From the NCBI GenBank assembly GCA_045617845.1, contig JAZLJL010000053.1, positions 1 to 37,309 on the forward strand: DNA of 37,309 nucleotides, written 5' to 3'. Within the stretch, counting starts at the first letter, position 1, and the number at the start of each line of letters is the position of its first letter. This document shows, piece after piece, positions 1-7,954 of the stretch. The stretch is from UBA1181 sp045617845. GTDB taxonomy: Bacteria; Bacteroidota; Bacteroidia; Bacteroidales; Paludibacteraceae. A program made the position numbers and the translations under genes. The notes beneath the pieces are model-generated. The model did not search any database. It had not been told where the DNA came from and saw only the letters and a list, made by a program, of their open reading frames with translations.

Positions 1-87
1 CTCCAAACTTTTTTCGAAGTTTTTTCAATCTTTTTTTCGAGCACCGCCCGGACCGTTGTCCGTGCCTTTCGTTCTCGAAAGCGGGTG
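1..87 (-). other. 5' leader of a transcript leaving the window to the left
   Basis: No coding frame is apparent here. Read on the minus strand, the stretch lies directly downstream of a good Bacteroidetes-type promoter and runs off the window edge. It has a GC-rich part followed by A-rich runs broken by short CTTCGAAA-like pieces. I recall leaders of this kind in front of rRNA operons and tRNA clusters in Bacteroidales, so the gene beyond the edge may be a stable-RNA operon. That is inference; no RNA gene is visible. Confidence 0.35.
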
Positions 88-119
88 CAAAAGTAGTGCA
101 TCCCGCTTTACCATCCAAA
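88..119 (-). promoter_or_regulatory. Bacteroidetes sigma-ABfr-type promoter, outward facing
   Basis: On the minus strand, TTTG (119-116) is followed after 20 bp by TACTTTTG (95-88). This matches the -33 TTTG and -7 TAnnTTTG pattern known for Bacteroidetes primary sigma factor promoters. It drives transcription out of the left end. Nothing inside the window depends on it. Confidence 0.65.
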
Positions 120-342
120 TATTCTCGCATATTTTTTTTGCATTTTCCGCTAACTCACTATGTGTCAACGTAAAAAATTTACAATACAGAATTTTTATCA
201 AATTATAATCGGTTTATATATATGCCTTTTATTGCTATCAATCAATTCAGCTTAACCAATATTGAAACAATCATATCATCCATTCATTATAAAAATTTCA
301 GCATTTTCATATCAATACACTTAATTTTTATGCTAAACTGAC

Positions 343-350
343 TATTTTTG
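343..350 (+). promoter_or_regulatory. -7 promoter element for the alpha/beta hydrolase gene
   Basis: TATTTTTG matches TAnnTTTG and lies 26 bp before the ATG at 377. No convincing TTTG is present 19-21 bp upstream, so this is a partial match. The rest of 120-376 is AT-rich with no recognisable gene. Confidence 0.4.
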
Positions 351-376
351 TTCACATAAATAAAGAAATAAACACA

Positions 377-1435
377 ATGGAAACCTCTTACATAGATTTA
401 TCGAATAACCATACCAATTTAAAAAAGAGATTCATTCTTATATACATATTATTATTAACCACATACCTATATACCAATGCTCAATACCTTCCAGACAATT
501 GGAACCAAGGTTACGTACACAGGACAATCGAACAACCTGACGACTATAGCGGGAAAGTTGTATGTACCATCATTAAGAAAGAGACTCAGCACAATATGAA
601 GAAGGCTATAATCTATGTTCATGGCTATAATGATTATTTCTTCCAAAGCGCATTGGGCGACAGCGCGAACGCACATGGTTACAATTTCTATGCGGTAGAC
701 CTTCGCAAATACGGCAGATCATTACTACCTAACCAAGACGCCTTTTTCTGCAAAAAGATGGAGGAGTATTTTGCGGACATAGACACCAGCATTGCCATAG
801 CCCGTTCGGAAGGAAATGAAGAAATCATATTAATGGGACATTCAACAGGCGGTTTAAATATATCTTTATATGTGGACGATAAAAACAGAAAGCAAAAAGT
901 GGACGCAATGGTTTTGAACAGCCCATTCCTAGACTGGAATTTGGGGAAAGTTACGGAAGGATTGTCCATTCCGATGATAAGCTTCCTTGGCTGCATCTTT
1001 CCCAAAATGAAAGTGCAGGACACCTCTCAAGAGGCCAGCGGCTACGCTCAAAGTTTACTGAAGAAATATAATGGGGAATGGTACTACAACGATGATTGGA
1101 AGATGAGCTTCGGCCACAAAAAGAGGGCCGGTTGGGTTCATGCGATCCAAAGAGGACAGCGCAAAGTCCATAAGGGATTAAATATCGATTGCCCGATATT
1201 GGTGATGAGCAGCGACAACTCCGTTGAAGAGAACGCCGAATGGAAAGAGGAGTACAAACATTCGGATGTGGTATTGGACGTGAAGGAGATTCATAAATAT
1301 GGAGACAAATTGGGCGAAAATATCACACATATATATATTAAAGGAGGCTTGCACGACTTGATTCTCTCCGAGAAACCCGCGCGCGACGAAACCTACAAGG
1401 TGATTTTTGAGTGGCTGAAAGCAAATGGGGAATAA
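377..1435 (+). CDS. Alpha/beta hydrolase, membrane-anchored or exported (S33/lysophospholipase type)
   Basis: A 352-residue serine hydrolase. Residues about 17-36 are a hydrophobic segment after a basic patch (KKR), which fits a signal peptide or N-terminal anchor ending near TNAQ. The alpha/beta-hydrolase core follows: an oxyanion-type VHGYND around 81-86, the nucleophile elbow GHSTGG with Ser156, and a late GGLHDL segment that would supply the catalytic His near residue 330. This arrangement resembles serine aminopeptidase S33/Hydrolase_4 proteins that act on esters, lipids or peptides; the substrate cannot be read from sequence. It stands alone, with the GH5 gene 160 bp downstream on the same strand. 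The start is the first ATG after a TAnnTTTG box. Confidence 0.8.
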   Translation: METSYIDLSNNHTNLKKRFILIYILLLTTYLYTNAQYLPDNWNQGYVHRTIEQPDDYSGKVVCTIIKKETQHNMKKAIIYVHGYNDYFFQSALGDSANAHGYNFYAVDLRKYGRSLLPNQDAFFCKKMEEYFADIDTSIAIARSEGNEEIILMGHSTGGLNISLYVDDKNRKQKVDAMVLNSPFLDWNLGKVTEGLSIPMISFLGCIFPKMKVQDTSQEASGYAQSLLKKYNGEWYYNDDWKMSFGHKKRAGWVHAIQRGQRKVHKGLNIDCPILVMSSDNSVEENAEWKEEYKHSDVVLDVKEIHKYGDKLGENITHIYIKGGLHDLILSEKPARDETYKVIFEWLKANGE

Positions 1436-1595
1436 TGTATTTTAGAAATTAATGGCATCAAGAACGATATCGACACACCTTGAAGGAAATCTCGTTTGCC
1501 GATTCCCATCCGCACATCATTCTCCAATAAAGTTGTTTATATCATATAGATTCTCTATTTTCGCAGCAGAATAATTACTACCATTACAACAATTA

Positions 1596-3080
1596 ATGAA
1601 TATGACTAATACTAAAAAATGGATTTTTGCCATTGCCACAGCCGCTTGCACCATGACGACAAACCCTGCCATGGCTGTTAAAGTTCAGGGTAAAGAGGCG
1701 ATGGAAATTTCACAGCTAATGTACACCGGTTGGAACGTCGGCAACTCACTGGATGCCCTCGCAAACCAAACCAGCACAGGTCTGAATACTGAGATAGCAT
1801 GGGGTAACGCCAAGATCACGAAGAGCATGATCGACAACGTCAAAAACGCCGGATTCAGAACACTTCGTATTCCTGTCAGTTGGGGACAACACACCTCCAA
1901 CAACGGTCAATACCAATTCATGATCGACGACGCATGGTTGAAACGTGTGAAGGAAGTGGTGGACTACGGCATCGACAACGATATGTTTGTCATCCTCAAC
2001 ATTCACCACGACAATGGAGATCAGTGGAACCACCCCTACTTCTGGCCTACCAACAACACCAAGAACCAATCCGTCAAATATGTGACGGACATCTGGAGCC
2101 AATTGGCGGAGTGCTTCAAAGAGTATGACCAAAAATTGATTTTCGAGACGCTGAACGAGCCTCGTTTGATTGGTGATCAAAATGAATGGTGGTTTTATCC
2201 AACCGACAATCCCAGTCAGCAAAAGGTCGTAGAAGCAATGGGGGTCATCAACGCCATGAACCAAGCAGCTGTCGACGCGATCCGTAACAACGGGCACGCC
2301 AACAACCTCGACCGCATGATTCTGATTCCAGGTTACGACGCCTCCCCAGAGGGAGCTGTTACCAACAAGTTCCAAATGCCAAACGATCCTTCCCCAAACC
2401 GTATTGGTATCGAGATCCACGCCTATCGTCCTACGGAGCTTTGCCTCTCGGGCAACCTTACCTACTTCCAAGAGAGCGACAAGCAGACCATCCGCGATGT
2501 GCTTCGCCCTTGCTACGATAAATTCGTAACGAGAAATATCCCCGTCATAATCGACGAGACCTCTATCTCCGACAAGGGACAAGGCGACGAGACCCGCAAG
2601 CAATGGATCGATGCGTTCTACGGAATCGCCAAAGAGTACAAGATGCCTTGCGTCTTGTGGGACAACGGAACCACATGGGCCACCTACCAACAAGGATTAA
2701 AGGAGGGATGGTCCAAACCGAATGAGAATGGAGAGTGCCACGGATTCATGAATCGTAGTACAAACCAATGGAACCAACCGCAAATGGTACAGAAGATCAT
2801 GGAAGTGATGGGTGAACCTCCAATTCTTATGGGCATAGACGAAATGGGCGCTTCGAAGACCAATATGGTATTGACTATCTCTTCCGACGAAATCCGCATC
2901 CTGAAGGATGGCGCGATTGCGGATGTGAACAGCGTGACATTGTTCAGTTTACAAGGATTGAAGGTAGCCTCTACCGAGAAGGTTGGCACCCTCTCTATCG
3001 CCTCATTGCCTGCTGGACTTTACTTTGTAGTAGTTGAGTCTAATGAAGGTCTATTTAAAGAGAAGATAATGATCCGATAA
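1596..3080 (+). CDS. Secreted glycoside hydrolase family 5 (endoglucanase-like) with C-terminal sorting tail
   Basis: A 494-residue secreted beta-glucanase. Residues 1-27 form a signal peptide ending at an AMA-type cleavage site. The GH5 barrel spans roughly 35-400: GWNVGN near 45-50, the paired His137-His138 of NIHHDN, the acid/base Glu188 in LNEP, and the nucleophile Glu321 in VIIDETS. The common GH5 form there is GE, here DE. The last ~75 residues (LFSLQGLKV ... LPAGLYFVVVE ... EKIMIR) look like a T9SS type A sorting domain, so the enzyme is probably exported through the Por system and held on or released from the cell surface. Beta-1,4-glucan is the likely substrate class (cellulose or mixed-linkage glucan); exact specificity is not inferable. 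It ends at a strong terminator and is probably transcribed alone. Confidence 0.88.
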   Translation: MNMTNTKKWIFAIATAACTMTTNPAMAVKVQGKEAMEISQLMYTGWNVGNSLDALANQTSTGLNTEIAWGNAKITKSMIDNVKNAGFRTLRIPVSWGQHTSNNGQYQFMIDDAWLKRVKEVVDYGIDNDMFVILNIHHDNGDQWNHPYFWPTNNTKNQSVKYVTDIWSQLAECFKEYDQKLIFETLNEPRLIGDQNEWWFYPTDNPSQQKVVEAMGVINAMNQAAVDAIRNNGHANNLDRMILIPGYDASPEGAVTNKFQMPNDPSPNRIGIEIHAYRPTELCLSGNLTYFQESDKQTIRDVLRPCYDKFVTRNIPVIIDETSISDKGQGDETRKQWIDAFYGIAKEYKMPCVLWDNGTTWATYQQGLKEGWSKPNENGECHGFMNRSTNQWNQPQMVQKIMEVMGEPPILMGIDEMGASKTNMVLTISSDEIRILKDGAIADVNSVTLFSLQGLKVASTEKVGTLSIASLPAGLYFVVVESNEGLFKEKIMIR

Positions 3081-3169
3081 TGTCATGTAAAGTCGCACGG
3101 TCGTGCGTCTTTACACCCAATACAGACAAAGGCTGTAGGAACCTATGATATTGAAATCAAAGAATAGGA

Positions 3170-3196
3170 AGGTGCGAAAAAATCGCACCTTTTCTA
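3170..3196 (+). terminator. Rho-independent terminator of the GH5 gene
   Basis: AGGTGCGA and TCGCACCT form a perfect 8-bp stem around an A-rich loop, followed by TTTTCT. A weaker hairpin (GCACG/CGTGC) lies just after the stop codon near 3097-3108. Between here and 3320 nothing else is recognisable. Confidence 0.75.
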
Positions 3197-3321
3197 TTTA
3201 TGTAAATTACTTCAAAGACTTCCACTAGAGAGATATCGCTATTCCTATCTGGACCTTTATGTTGGAAAATGAATGTATTTGCTCGAATAGGCATCTTGTG
3301 TATATATTACATAGAAATTAT

Positions 3322-3329
3322 TATATTTG
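3322..3329 (+). promoter_or_regulatory. -7 promoter element for the first Rpn nuclease gene
   Basis: TATATTTG matches TAnnTTTG exactly and lies about 70 bp upstream of the ATG at 3399. A degenerate TGTG lies 21 bp upstream in place of the -33 TTTG. Confidence 0.45.
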
Positions 3330-3398
3330 CATTCAATACGAAAATTCTATCAACTTGAACGATTTTTCTATCTGAATTTAAACTTAATCATATAAACT

Positions 3399-4271
3399 AT
3401 GGCGACGTACATTGATCTACGCTGTGACTTCGGATTCAAGTTCTGTATGCAGGACGAGACCGTGATGAAGTCTTTTCTAAACGCTATCTTGGAGGGAGAG
3501 ACGGACAAGATAACGAGTGTCAAATTCGAGAATGTGGAGATGCCACATCCCGGTAATAACCAACGGGGCGTCACATTCGACCTCCTCTGCGCCACAGAGC
3601 GTGGAGAGACAATCCTGATAGAAATGCAGAACGCTCCCCAAAAGTTTTTCAAAACCCGGGCAACGTTCTATGTTTACAATCTTATGACAAAACAAATCAC
3701 GCGAGGTTTCAAATGGGAGAAGATGGAGCAAGACATCTCCCGAATTTTCGGCATCTTCATTATGGGGGAACGTAACAAATGGCTGAACAAAGCAATTACC
3801 AGAACGAGTATTTACGACAGGGACGAGTTGGTGGAATTCTGGGACCGCAATCACAATTTTTTCTTATCTTTGCCCGACTTCAAGCTTAACAGAGAGAACC
3901 TCACAACCAAAGATATTTGGTTGTACTTATTCAAAGATTTAGGTACCATGGATAGAATAGACCCATCAGTATACGAGCGAGCGGACGAAGGACTGCTCAA
4001 ACTATTGGAGAAGGCCAACGTGGCGGCCCTCACCGAGGAAGAGTACAACCAATACGAGGCTAGCATGAAAGCCCTGGAGGATGAAATCGACATGGAGCAG
4101 CACGGCTATAAAAGAGGCATGGAGGATGGCATTCAACAAGGCATCCAACAAGGCATCCAACAAACTCTTGAAGAAACCGTCAGACTACTCTACCAAAGCG
4201 GCATGCCCGCAAAGGAAATCAGCGAGCGCCTGAAGATAACAGAAGATAAAATCTGTTCCATCATAGGATAA
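3399..4271 (+). CDS. Rpn family PD-(D/E)XK nuclease (PDDEXK_2 transposase-like)
   Basis: A 290-residue protein of the Rpn/PDDEXK_2 family (recombination-promoting nucleases, often labelled putative transposases). The N-terminus has the family hallmark CDFGFKFCM and SFLNAIL. The catalytic core shows the Asp of TFDLLC and the E-x-Q of ILIEMQ, a common variant of the PD-(D/E)XK signature, followed by KTRATFYVYNLM. Near the C-terminus is a 4-residue repeat (GIQQ three times) in a helical linker, then a helix-turn-helix-like end (MPAKEISERLKITEDKI). Characterised family members cut DNA and raise recombination; their natural role is unsettled. A paralogue lies at 27122-28141. It is flanked by its own promoter and terminator, so it is a single-gene unit. 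Confidence 0.85.
   Translation: MATYIDLRCDFGFKFCMQDETVMKSFLNAILEGETDKITSVKFENVEMPHPGNNQRGVTFDLLCATERGETILIEMQNAPQKFFKTRATFYVYNLMTKQITRGFKWEKMEQDISRIFGIFIMGERNKWLNKAITRTSIYDRDELVEFWDRNHNFFLSLPDFKLNRENLTTKDIWLYLFKDLGTMDRIDPSVYERADEGLLKLLEKANVAALTEEEYNQYEASMKALEDEIDMEQHGYKRGMEDGIQQGIQQGIQQTLEETVRLLYQSGMPAKEISERLKITEDKICSIIG
4128..4163 (+). repeat. 12-bp in-frame tandem repeat (3 copies) in the Rpn gene
   Basis: Three 12-bp copies of GGCATYCAACAA encode GIQQ GIQQ GIQQ. As 12 is a multiple of three, copy-number change would alter linker length and not the reading frame. Confidence 0.9.
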
Positions 4272-4291
4272 AGAAGACTTTTCCCTGATAC

Positions 4292-4330
4292 AAAAATGCG
4301 GCACGACGCAAGGTTATGCCGCATTTTTTA
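4292..4330 (+). terminator. Rho-independent terminator of the Rpn gene
   Basis: AAAAATGCGGCA pairs with TGCCGCATTTTTT, giving a stem with a T-rich tail 20 bp after the stop codon. Confidence 0.8.
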
Positions 4331-4355
4331 TTTTAAGAATGATTATGTTTCACAG

Positions 4356-4386
4356 AAAAAGGTCGGATAGTCTCCTACCCGACCTT
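4356..4386 (-). terminator. Rho-independent terminator of the Dabb-domain gene
   Basis: GGTCGG (4361-4366) and CCGACC (4379-4384) form a stem. Read on the minus strand it ends in TTTTT, which fits termination of the leftward gene at 4416-4718. Confidence 0.7.
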
Positions 4387-4415
4387 TCCTACAAGTCTAC
4401 GATGCAATTCAATTT

Positions 4416-4718
4416 TTACACCTCGTAATCCAAGCACTTTCTGTCAGCCGTGTAAGGACGGACCTTTGTGTCAGCCACCGCCACGTGAGCGGGATGGACC
4501 GCATAGGCCTTCAATGCCTCGAAGCTCTCCAAAGTTGAGTCCAACATCACATCCACATTGGAGGTCGGCAAACCGTTGATGTTAACCTTCACGTCGAGCA
4601 AACCAGGAACAACGCCCTTCAAGCCTTCCAAACCAGCCTTGATGCCCGCCTTAATCTCTTCTTTCTCCGACGCTGAAAAAGTATCCTTCAACGTCCACAA
4701 AATAACATGCTTTACCAT
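4416..4718 (-). CDS. Dabb (stress-responsive A/B barrel) domain protein
   Basis: A 100-residue cytosolic protein with the features of the Dabb ferredoxin-like fold: the opening MVKHVILWTLKD, an acidic helix (SASEKEEIKAGIKAGLEGL), PGLLDVKVNIN, then STLESFEALKAYAVHPAHVAVA. Proteins of this fold form dimeric barrels and include stress-induced plant proteins and small catabolic enzymes; the reaction of this one is unknown. The length is normal for a single-domain member. It is transcribed alone between a TAATTTTG box upstream and a terminator downstream. Confidence 0.85.
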   Translation of the reverse strand: MVKHVILWTLKDTFSASEKEEIKAGIKAGLEGLKGVVPGLLDVKVNINGLPTSNVDVMLDSTLESFEALKAYAVHPAHVAVADTKVRPYTADRKCLDYEV

Positions 4719-4759
4719 AATATTTTTACTAAATTATCATTCATGAAATTGCAATGACA

Positions 4760-4767
4760 CAAAATTA
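4760..4767 (-). promoter_or_regulatory. -7 promoter element for the Dabb gene
   Basis: On the minus strand TAATTTTG matches TAnnTTTG, 42 bp before the ATG. No TTTG at the expected -33 position. Confidence 0.4.
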
Positions 4768-4822
4768 GAATATTTTGCGGTCGAACGTGAAAATTTAGGT
4801 ATAAAAACTAAAAAGAAAAGGG

Positions 4823-4841
4823 TATCTTTGCGTTATATTTG
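4823..4841 (+). promoter_or_regulatory. Promoter region of ychF with two -7 type boxes
   Basis: TATCTTTG (4823-4830) and TATATTTG (4834-4841) both match TAnnTTTG, 29-40 bp before the ATG of ychF. Which of the two is used cannot be told; no clear -33 TTTG is seen. Confidence 0.45.
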
Positions 4842-4869
4842 AGATAAAATTAAACAATTAAGATAAGAT

Positions 4870-5970
4870 ATGGCTTTACAATGTGGCATCGTAGGGTTGC
4901 CAAACGTAGGAAAATCGACCCTATTCAACTGCTTATCGAATGCGAAGGCGCAAGCCGCCAACTTCCCATTCTGCACCATCGAACCAAACGTGGGCGTGAT
5001 CACCGTTCCGGACGAGCGCCTCAACAAACTCGCTGAAATCGACAAACCTCAACGCGTCATCCCCACCAATGTGGAGATCGTGGACATCGCCGGCCTCGTA
5101 AAGGGCGCCAGCAAGGGTGAGGGTCTAGGCAATAAATTCTTGGCTAATATCCGTGAGACGGACGCCATCCTTCACGTGCTCCGTTGCTTCGACGACGAGA
5201 ACGTCACCCACGTGGATGGTTCTGTCAACCCTGTCCGTGATAAGGAAATAATCGATATGGAACTTCAATTGAAGGATCTTGAGACAGTTGAAAGCCGCAT
5301 CCAGAAGGTGCAAAAGCAGGCTCAAACCGGCGGCGACAAAACCGCAAAGGCTGTGTTGGAGATCCTTTTAAGATACAAAGAGGCTTTGGAGGCCGGCAAG
5401 TCCGCCAGAACCGTCGAACTGACCAAAGAGGAGAAACCGATTGTAAAAGATCTCTTCCTGCTGACCACCAAGCCTGTGCTTTACGTCTGCAACGTGGACG
5501 AGAAGAGCGCGGTGAGCGGTAACAAATACACGCAAGCGGTGGCGGAAGCCATCAAGGAAGAGAACGCCGACATGCTCATCGTAGCCGCCGCGACAGAGGC
5601 GGACATCGCCGAGTTGGAGACCTACGAGGAGAGACAAATGTTCTTGGAAGAGGTTGGTTTGAAGGAGTCCGGTGTGGCAAGGTTGATTAAAGCGGCCTAT
5701 AAATTGCTGGACCTCCAGACATTCTTCACATCGGGTTCCGACGAAACCCGCGCATGGACATTCCGCCGCGGCATGAAGGCGCCGCAATGCGCAGGGATCA
5801 TCCACACAGACTTCGAGAAAGGATTCATCCGCGCGGAGGTGATCAAGTACGACGATTATGTATCGCTCGGTTCAGAGGCTGCCTGCAGGGAAGCCGGAAA
5901 AATCTCCATCGAAGGCAAGGATTACGTCGGACAAGACGGCGACATCATGCACTTCAGATTCAATGTCTAA
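4870..5970 (+). CDS. ychF: Redox-regulated GTPase/ATPase YchF (Obg family)
   Basis: A 366-residue protein, full length for YchF/OLA1. The G1 loop GLPNVGKST lies near residues 8-16, the G3 region reads DIAGLVKGAS, and the nucleotide-specificity motif is NVDE in place of NKxD, the family change that favours ATP over GTP. A helical insert about 130-200 and a C-terminal TGS domain (TFFTSG, ..., RRGMKAPQCAGIIHTDFEKGFIRAEVI, split here across the motif) complete the protein. YchF binds the ribosome and affects stress and redox responses; the precise role varies by organism. A typical housekeeping gene with a strong terminator 20 bp after the stop. Confidence 0.97.
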   Translation: MALQCGIVGLPNVGKSTLFNCLSNAKAQAANFPFCTIEPNVGVITVPDERLNKLAEIDKPQRVIPTNVEIVDIAGLVKGASKGEGLGNKFLANIRETDAILHVLRCFDDENVTHVDGSVNPVRDKEIIDMELQLKDLETVESRIQKVQKQAQTGGDKTAKAVLEILLRYKEALEAGKSARTVELTKEEKPIVKDLFLLTTKPVLYVCNVDEKSAVSGNKYTQAVAEAIKEENADMLIVAAATEADIAELETYEERQMFLEEVGLKESGVARLIKAAYKLLDLQTFFTSGSDETRAWTFRRGMKAPQCAGIIHTDFEKGFIRAEVIKYDDYVSLGSEAACREAGKISIEGKDYVGQDGDIMHFRFNV

Positions 5971-5990
5971 TCGAAACATATCATAACAGG

Positions 5991-6018
5991 AAAGGGAGGC
6001 GAAAACCTCCCTTTTTTT
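5991..6018 (+). terminator. Rho-independent terminator of ychF
   Basis: AAAGGGAGG, loop CGAAAA, CCTCCCTTT and further T residues: a perfect stem with a long T tail. It lies between convergent genes and may also serve the leftward ATPase gene that ends at 6057. Confidence 0.9.
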
Positions 6019-6056
6019 GTGGGGAGAACGCTCGCAGACTCCCTAAAAGGCGCTTA

Positions 6057-7358
6057 TTAAAGGCAAAACGGAATCATGTAAAAAGGCAATGTTATCTTTT
6101 TATCCTCTTTGCCCACATTTCCAGCCATGAATTTATAACCGAACGGGATCTCCTCGTGTTTGAGTAGGGAATCTAATGAGGTAGATCTTCCTCTTTTAGC
6201 TTTTACCTCTATGGGAACAATGGCTGCCGACTTTTCTATCAAGAACTCAATTTCAAGAGAAGAGACATCCCTACAATAGTAACGAAGAGGGATATTCTTC
6301 TTTATTAACATGTCCGCCACAAGATTCTCATAGATACCTCCTTTGCTATCACCTGTTAGTGAATCACCTATTAGCGCTTGCTTCATTTCGAATCCAAACA
6401 TAGCCACAAGCAATCCTATGTCATTGGCATATACCCTAAATTGTTCAGGTTTCAGATAAGCTATCAAGGGGAATTTAGGTGTGGATACATTCGTACAGAA
6501 GGAGATGATGTTCGCATCTCTTAACCAATCAAGACTATTCCCGAATTTGCGTGCCGCGCCATTTTTTTCCACCACGGAATATTGAAATTTTGTATTCTCC
6601 TTTGCCAATTGTCTCGGCAGTGATAGGAAGCAATTTCGAGCTTTGGGTTTATCCGCAGTAGGAGCATATTTGGCGATATCGTTTAAGTAAGATTGGATAA
6701 TCTTCTCTTGTTCACTATGTACCACACCGTAATTGTTTGTCGCTAAAAATTGATTGACAACTGCAGGCATTCCACCAACCACCAAGTATTCACGAAGATA
6801 CGACATCATTTTTTGATGAATTGGCGCATCGATAGCGTTATAATCTGCTAGAACCTCTTTGAGGTAATCAACACTGCTTTCATTTACCCCTTTCGCCCAC
6901 AGAAACTCTTCGAAATCTAATGCGTGCATGGTTATTTGCCTCTCATAGCCAACAGGATAAGAGGAAACCTCCTTGTAGTTAATACCAAGCAGAGAACCTG
7001 TCGCAATCACATCGTAACGATTGTCTAAGGCCCAAAACTTCAGGGAAGTTCTCGCCGAAGGGCAAGACTGTATCTCGTCCAATAAGAGTAGTGTTTCTCC
7101 TTCTGAGAATTGTACATGAGGAATGAAGAGGGATATTTTTTTTATCATCTCATCGACGGAAAGATCACCGTCAAAAATTCTCTTTAATTCAGGTCGCTGT
7201 TCAAAATTGATTTCAACGAAGTTTTTATATTCCTTTTTGCCAATTTCTTCTACAATAAAGGTTTTACCTATCTGCCGAGCTCCCATGATTAAAAGACATT
7301 CCTTGTCCTTATTTTTCCTCCATGCTAGGATTTCATTATATAGCTTTCTTCTCAACAT
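6057..7358 (-). CDS. Orphan AAA ATPase with DUF4143 C-terminal domain
   Basis: A 433-residue ATP-binding protein of the large AAA/DUF4143 family. Walker A is GARQIGKT near residues 26-33, Walker B is LLLLDEIQ near 90-97, and GSLL follows as a sensor region. The C-terminal half has the DUF4143 pattern VYANDIGLLVAMFG, then EIEFLIEK and VPIEVKAKRG, which reads as a PD-(D/E)XK-like D/E-xK core with apparently intact charged residues. The family is very common and mobile in Bacteroidales; its function is unknown, though defence or regulatory roles have been proposed. It is transcribed alone. The region just upstream contains a 33-bp tandem repeat that probably overlaps its promoter. Confidence 0.85.
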   Translation of the reverse strand: MLRRKLYNEILAWRKNKDKECLLIMGARQIGKTFIVEEIGKKEYKNFVEINFEQRPELKRIFDGDLSVDEMIKKISLFIPHVQFSEGETLLLLDEIQSCPSARTSLKFWALDNRYDVIATGSLLGINYKEVSSYPVGYERQITMHALDFEEFLWAKGVNESSVDYLKEVLADYNAIDAPIHQKMMSYLREYLVVGGMPAVVNQFLATNNYGVVHSEQEKIIQSYLNDIAKYAPTADKPKARNCFLSLPRQLAKENTKFQYSVVEKNGAARKFGNSLDWLRDANIISFCTNVSTPKFPLIAYLKPEQFRVYANDIGLLVAMFGFEMKQALIGDSLTGDSKGGIYENLVADMLIKKNIPLRYYCRDVSSLEIEFLIEKSAAIVPIEVKAKRGRSTSLDSLLKHEEIPFGYKFMAGNVGKEDKKITLPFYMIPFCL

Positions 7359-7391
7359 TTTTAATCATCTAATTTACATGTTGTTATATGT

Positions 7392-7509
7392 GTAATTGCA
7401 TATTTTTAGGCACTTCCACAAGGCAAAGTTGCATATTTTTAGGCACTTTCGCAAGGTATAATTGCATATTTTTAGACACTTCCATAAGGCAAAGTTGCAT
7501 ATTTTTAGG
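7392..7509. repeat. 33-bp tandem repeat (about 3.6 copies) upstream of the ATPase gene
   Basis: Units start at 7392, 7425, 7458 and 7491, the last one partial. Each holds TTGCATATTTTTAG, then CACTT and a CAAGG-like end. On the minus strand the junctions give CAACTTTG, one base from the -7 box TAnnTTTG, with a CTTG 20 bp upstream in the next unit. The array may therefore contain the promoter of the ATPase gene at 6057-7358 and act as a set of binding sites. There are no unique spacers between copies. Confidence 0.85.
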
Positions 7510-7640
7510 AAAAATCTCCTTTCAGGACCGTCATTAACATGTAGATGCCTTGTTCAGTAAAGGCCTGAATTTTCTTCATTACTAAGCTTGAACAACCACC
7601 CTTCGCAATACGGGAAGGCAGGAAGCCAATAAGCAAACAT
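7505..7640 (-). pseudogene. Remnant of an ORF6N-domain protein gene
   Basis: Read leftwards, a frame ending in TAA at 7505-7507 encodes QAFTEQGIYMLMTVLKGD, the highly conserved ORF6N motif (FTEQG then MLxxVL) found in phage and mobile-element proteins of Bacteroidales. An adjoining frame starting at the ATG at 7640 reads LFKLSNEE, like the FxLxxEE segment that normally precedes it. The two pieces are in different frames and the 20-30 residues usually between them are missing, so the gene is broken. The stop codon falls inside the last 33-bp repeat unit. Confidence 0.7.
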
Positions 7641-7753
7641 TGGTACTGCCCTCCAGGCAGCTGTCTATCGTGGGCGTGCCTTCCGGACGCTTCGTACCTA
7701 CAACCTACCAGGCTGGGAGAGATATAAACCAGGAATTATACAATTCTGTAAAG

Positions 7754-7954
7754 TTACTTGTCAGCTTTCAGATACTCTTCCATTAGTTTATAAAACCGAG
7801 GGAGGCTACTCTTTAAATCATAGTCATACTTTCCCCAACCAGTAAATATCACGCGAAAAAGATCCTTGTCAATCTCCTTGTATGCCTTTCCTCCAATGCG
7901 GATATAGTATTCTTCATCACCTATGGATTTTCCACCATTTGTAACTATTCCTCT
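7754..7954 (-). CDS. Small open frame after the methyltransferase, no clear start; unknown function
   Basis: An open frame of 66 codons lies directly downstream of the methyltransferase on the same strand and overlaps its last codons. It reads GGKSIGDEEYYIRIGGKAYK early and ends SSLPRFYKLMEEYLKADK, with protein-like composition. There is no in-frame ATG near the beginning; the ATG at 7938 is in another frame and meets a stop after five codons. Either translation is coupled to the methyltransferase with an unusual start, or this is the C-terminal end of a decayed or frameshifted gene. I do not recognise the family. Between 7641 and 7753 I see nothing coding, only a short GC-rich hairpin (CTGCC/GGCAG). 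Confidence 0.45.
   Translation of the reverse strand, partial: RGIVTNGGKSIGDEEYYIRIGGKAYKEIDKDLFRVIFTGWGKYDYDLKSSLPRFYKLMEEYLKADK

Noticed and set aside
1746..2693. 315-codon open frame antisense to the GH5 gene
   Set aside because: It lies fully inside a well-supported GH5 gene with intact catalytic residues and shows no recognisable domain; it is a shadow of codon bias.
7392..7509. The 33-bp repeat as a CRISPR array
   Set aside because: The copies are contiguous with no unique spacers, only 3.6 units exist, and no cas genes are in the window.
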